Below, piece after piece: positions 54,022-54,580 of a DNA stretch of 54,580 nt. The notes below the pieces were generated by a model. It did no database searches. It worked only from the letters and a program-made list of their open reading frames with translations, and was not told the DNA's origin. Within the stretch, counting starts at the first letter, position 1. The number at the start of each line of letters is the position of its first letter. The translations under genes were made by a program, and so were the position numbers. Source of the stretch: Prevotella sp. (lineage in GTDB: Bacteria > Bacteroidota > Bacteroidia > Bacteroidales > Bacteroidaceae); assembly GCA_022764085.1 (NCBI GenBank), contig JALERP010000111.1:1-54580 (forward strand). Reading direction: 5' to 3'.

Positions 54022-54029
54022 TACCTTTG
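54022..54029 (+). promoter_or_regulatory. Promoter -7 element for second LytTR gene
   Basis: TACCTTTG with TTTG at 53996-53999 (22-bp spacer), 51 bp before ATG 54081. Confidence 0.65.
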
Positions 54030-54080
54030 TAGAGATTTAGTTGCCGGAGATTTATTGCCGACCTTAAGCATGTGAAGAAG

Positions 54081-54440
54081 ATGAGGATAGTATTGAGTTC
54101 ATACAACGAGATGTATGTGATACACTGCGACAGCGTGCTGTATATGCAGGCTGACGATCATTATACCCATGTCACATATATCACGGGTGCACATTTTATG
54201 GTGCCCTTCGGTCTTTCTGAAGTGGAAAAGAGACTCCATGCCTTGTCCGCCGACGAACGCTTCCTCATACGCGTAGGGCGAAAGTATATCATCAACCTTC
54301 ATCATGTTTTCCATATCAACACTGTCAAACAGGTGGCTCTGCTCGCCGATGCCAACGGCAAAAGCCATTCTCTCACTCTTCCTAAGCCCATCCTACGCAA
54401 CTTGATTGAGTTGCTGAGCGGGGAAACAGGGGAGAATTAA
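54081..54440 (+). CDS. Stand-alone LytTR-domain DNA-binding regulator (copy 2)
   Basis: A 119-aa single LytTR domain. ATG 54081 (MRIVLSSYNEMYVIHCDSV) aligns with the start of the first LytTR protein, so it is preferred to the GTG 54072 of the ORF track. Shared features are YMQADDHYTHVTYITG, FGLSEVEKRLHAL, FLIRVGRKYIINLHHVFHIN, and the C-terminal SLTLPKPILRNLIELL. There is no receiver domain. It follows the dockerin operon on the same strand with its own promoter and a 21-bp-spaced repeat, which suggests autoregulation or cross-regulation with the operon. Confidence 0.85.
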   Translation: MRIVLSSYNEMYVIHCDSVLYMQADDHYTHVTYITGAHFMVPFGLSEVEKRLHALSADERFLIRVGRKYIINLHHVFHINTVKQVALLADANGKSHSLTLPKPILRNLIELLSGETGEN

Positions 54441-54501
54441 CTCAAGTTTCGGAAGTAATTTTGAACCACAGAGTTTAAGAGATTAAGAGTATTTATATTA
54501 G
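54441..54501 (+). repeat. CACAGAG repeat element copy 2 (after second LytTR gene)
   Basis: CTCAAGTTTCGGAAG, GAACCACAGAGTTTAAGAG and AGTATTTATATTA match 44966-45026 with only a few changes. The right arm of the inverted repeat is not complete before the window ends. No gene is visible from 54441 to 54580. Confidence 0.8.
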
Positions 54502-54580
54502 GAAAGAGACTGAATGCCAAGGCATTTAGAGATCATAGAGGGCTGCGCATGATTTCATCAGCCCGAAGGCTCTGTGTCCT

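Overview
The window looks like a chromosomal segment of a Bacteroidales bacterium, most likely Prevotella or a close relative. Four things point that way. Many genes have a Bacteroidetes -7 promoter element (TAnnTTTG) with a TTTG about 19-23 bp upstream. A type IX secretion translocon gene (SprA/Sov family) is present. Several typical Bacteroidales families occur: the OstA-like protein beside mutL, DUF1573, a giant alpha-2-macroglobulin, a TonB receptor with an extended N-terminus, and stand-alone LytTR proteins. Intergenic regions carry the A/T-rich and CACAGAG-type repeats often seen in these genomes. The genus is an inference; no 16S rRNA gene is present.

Layout. 1-7626 (+): the 3' end of guaB, two periplasmic parvulin/SurA-type chaperones, an OstA/LptA-like protein, mutL and a small outer-membrane barrel, with copies of a TTAAGAA-rich repeat element between them. 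7762-12741: pepT (-), a TrpB2-type tryptophan synthase beta chain (+), tRNA-Val(TAC), a five-unit GACGTACGTC array with exact 23-bp period, and a DUF1846 gene. 12753-22646 (-): ispH, meaB, a DUF1573 protein, a 1.8-kaa alpha-2-macroglobulin-like protein and diaminopimelate dehydrogenase. 22853-32169 (+): ruvA overlapping sprA, then an outer-membrane protein. 32189-38183: a nitroreductase (-), then nrdJ, folB, an N-acetylmuramoyl-alanine amidase and an MCE (MlaD-like) protein. 38530-42401: dnaA (+) convergent with a TonB-dependent receptor (-), separated by about 390 bp of stacked inverted repeats.

The accessory part is 42402-54580. It starts with a roughly 400-nt non-coding transcript candidate that has a promoter, a long-range helix, and terminator and antiterminator helices that exclude each other. 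This lies directly upstream of a stand-alone LytTR gene. Next comes a reverse-strand AAA-ATPase/PD-(D/E)XK gene whose nuclease domain appears to have been deleted. Then follows a three-gene operon encoding a 2122-aa helical protein ending in dockerin + cohesin-like + sorting-like tail, a protein with two cohesin-like regions and a dockerin, and a small protein with one cohesin-like domain and a sorting-like tail. A second LytTR gene closes the window. Almost the same ~60-bp repeat lies before the operon and after the second LytTR gene. A 21-bp-spaced direct repeat, the geometry expected for LytTR binding, sits about 48 bp upstream of the -7 element of both the operon and the second LytTR gene.

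Working model (inference): the LytTR regulators control a self-contained cohesin-dockerin surface fibre with no carbohydrate-active enzyme, exported by the Sec pathway and probably the type IX system. This, with the structured leader RNA, is the best candidate here for an undescribed system. Family assignments come from reading the proteins; no database search was possible.
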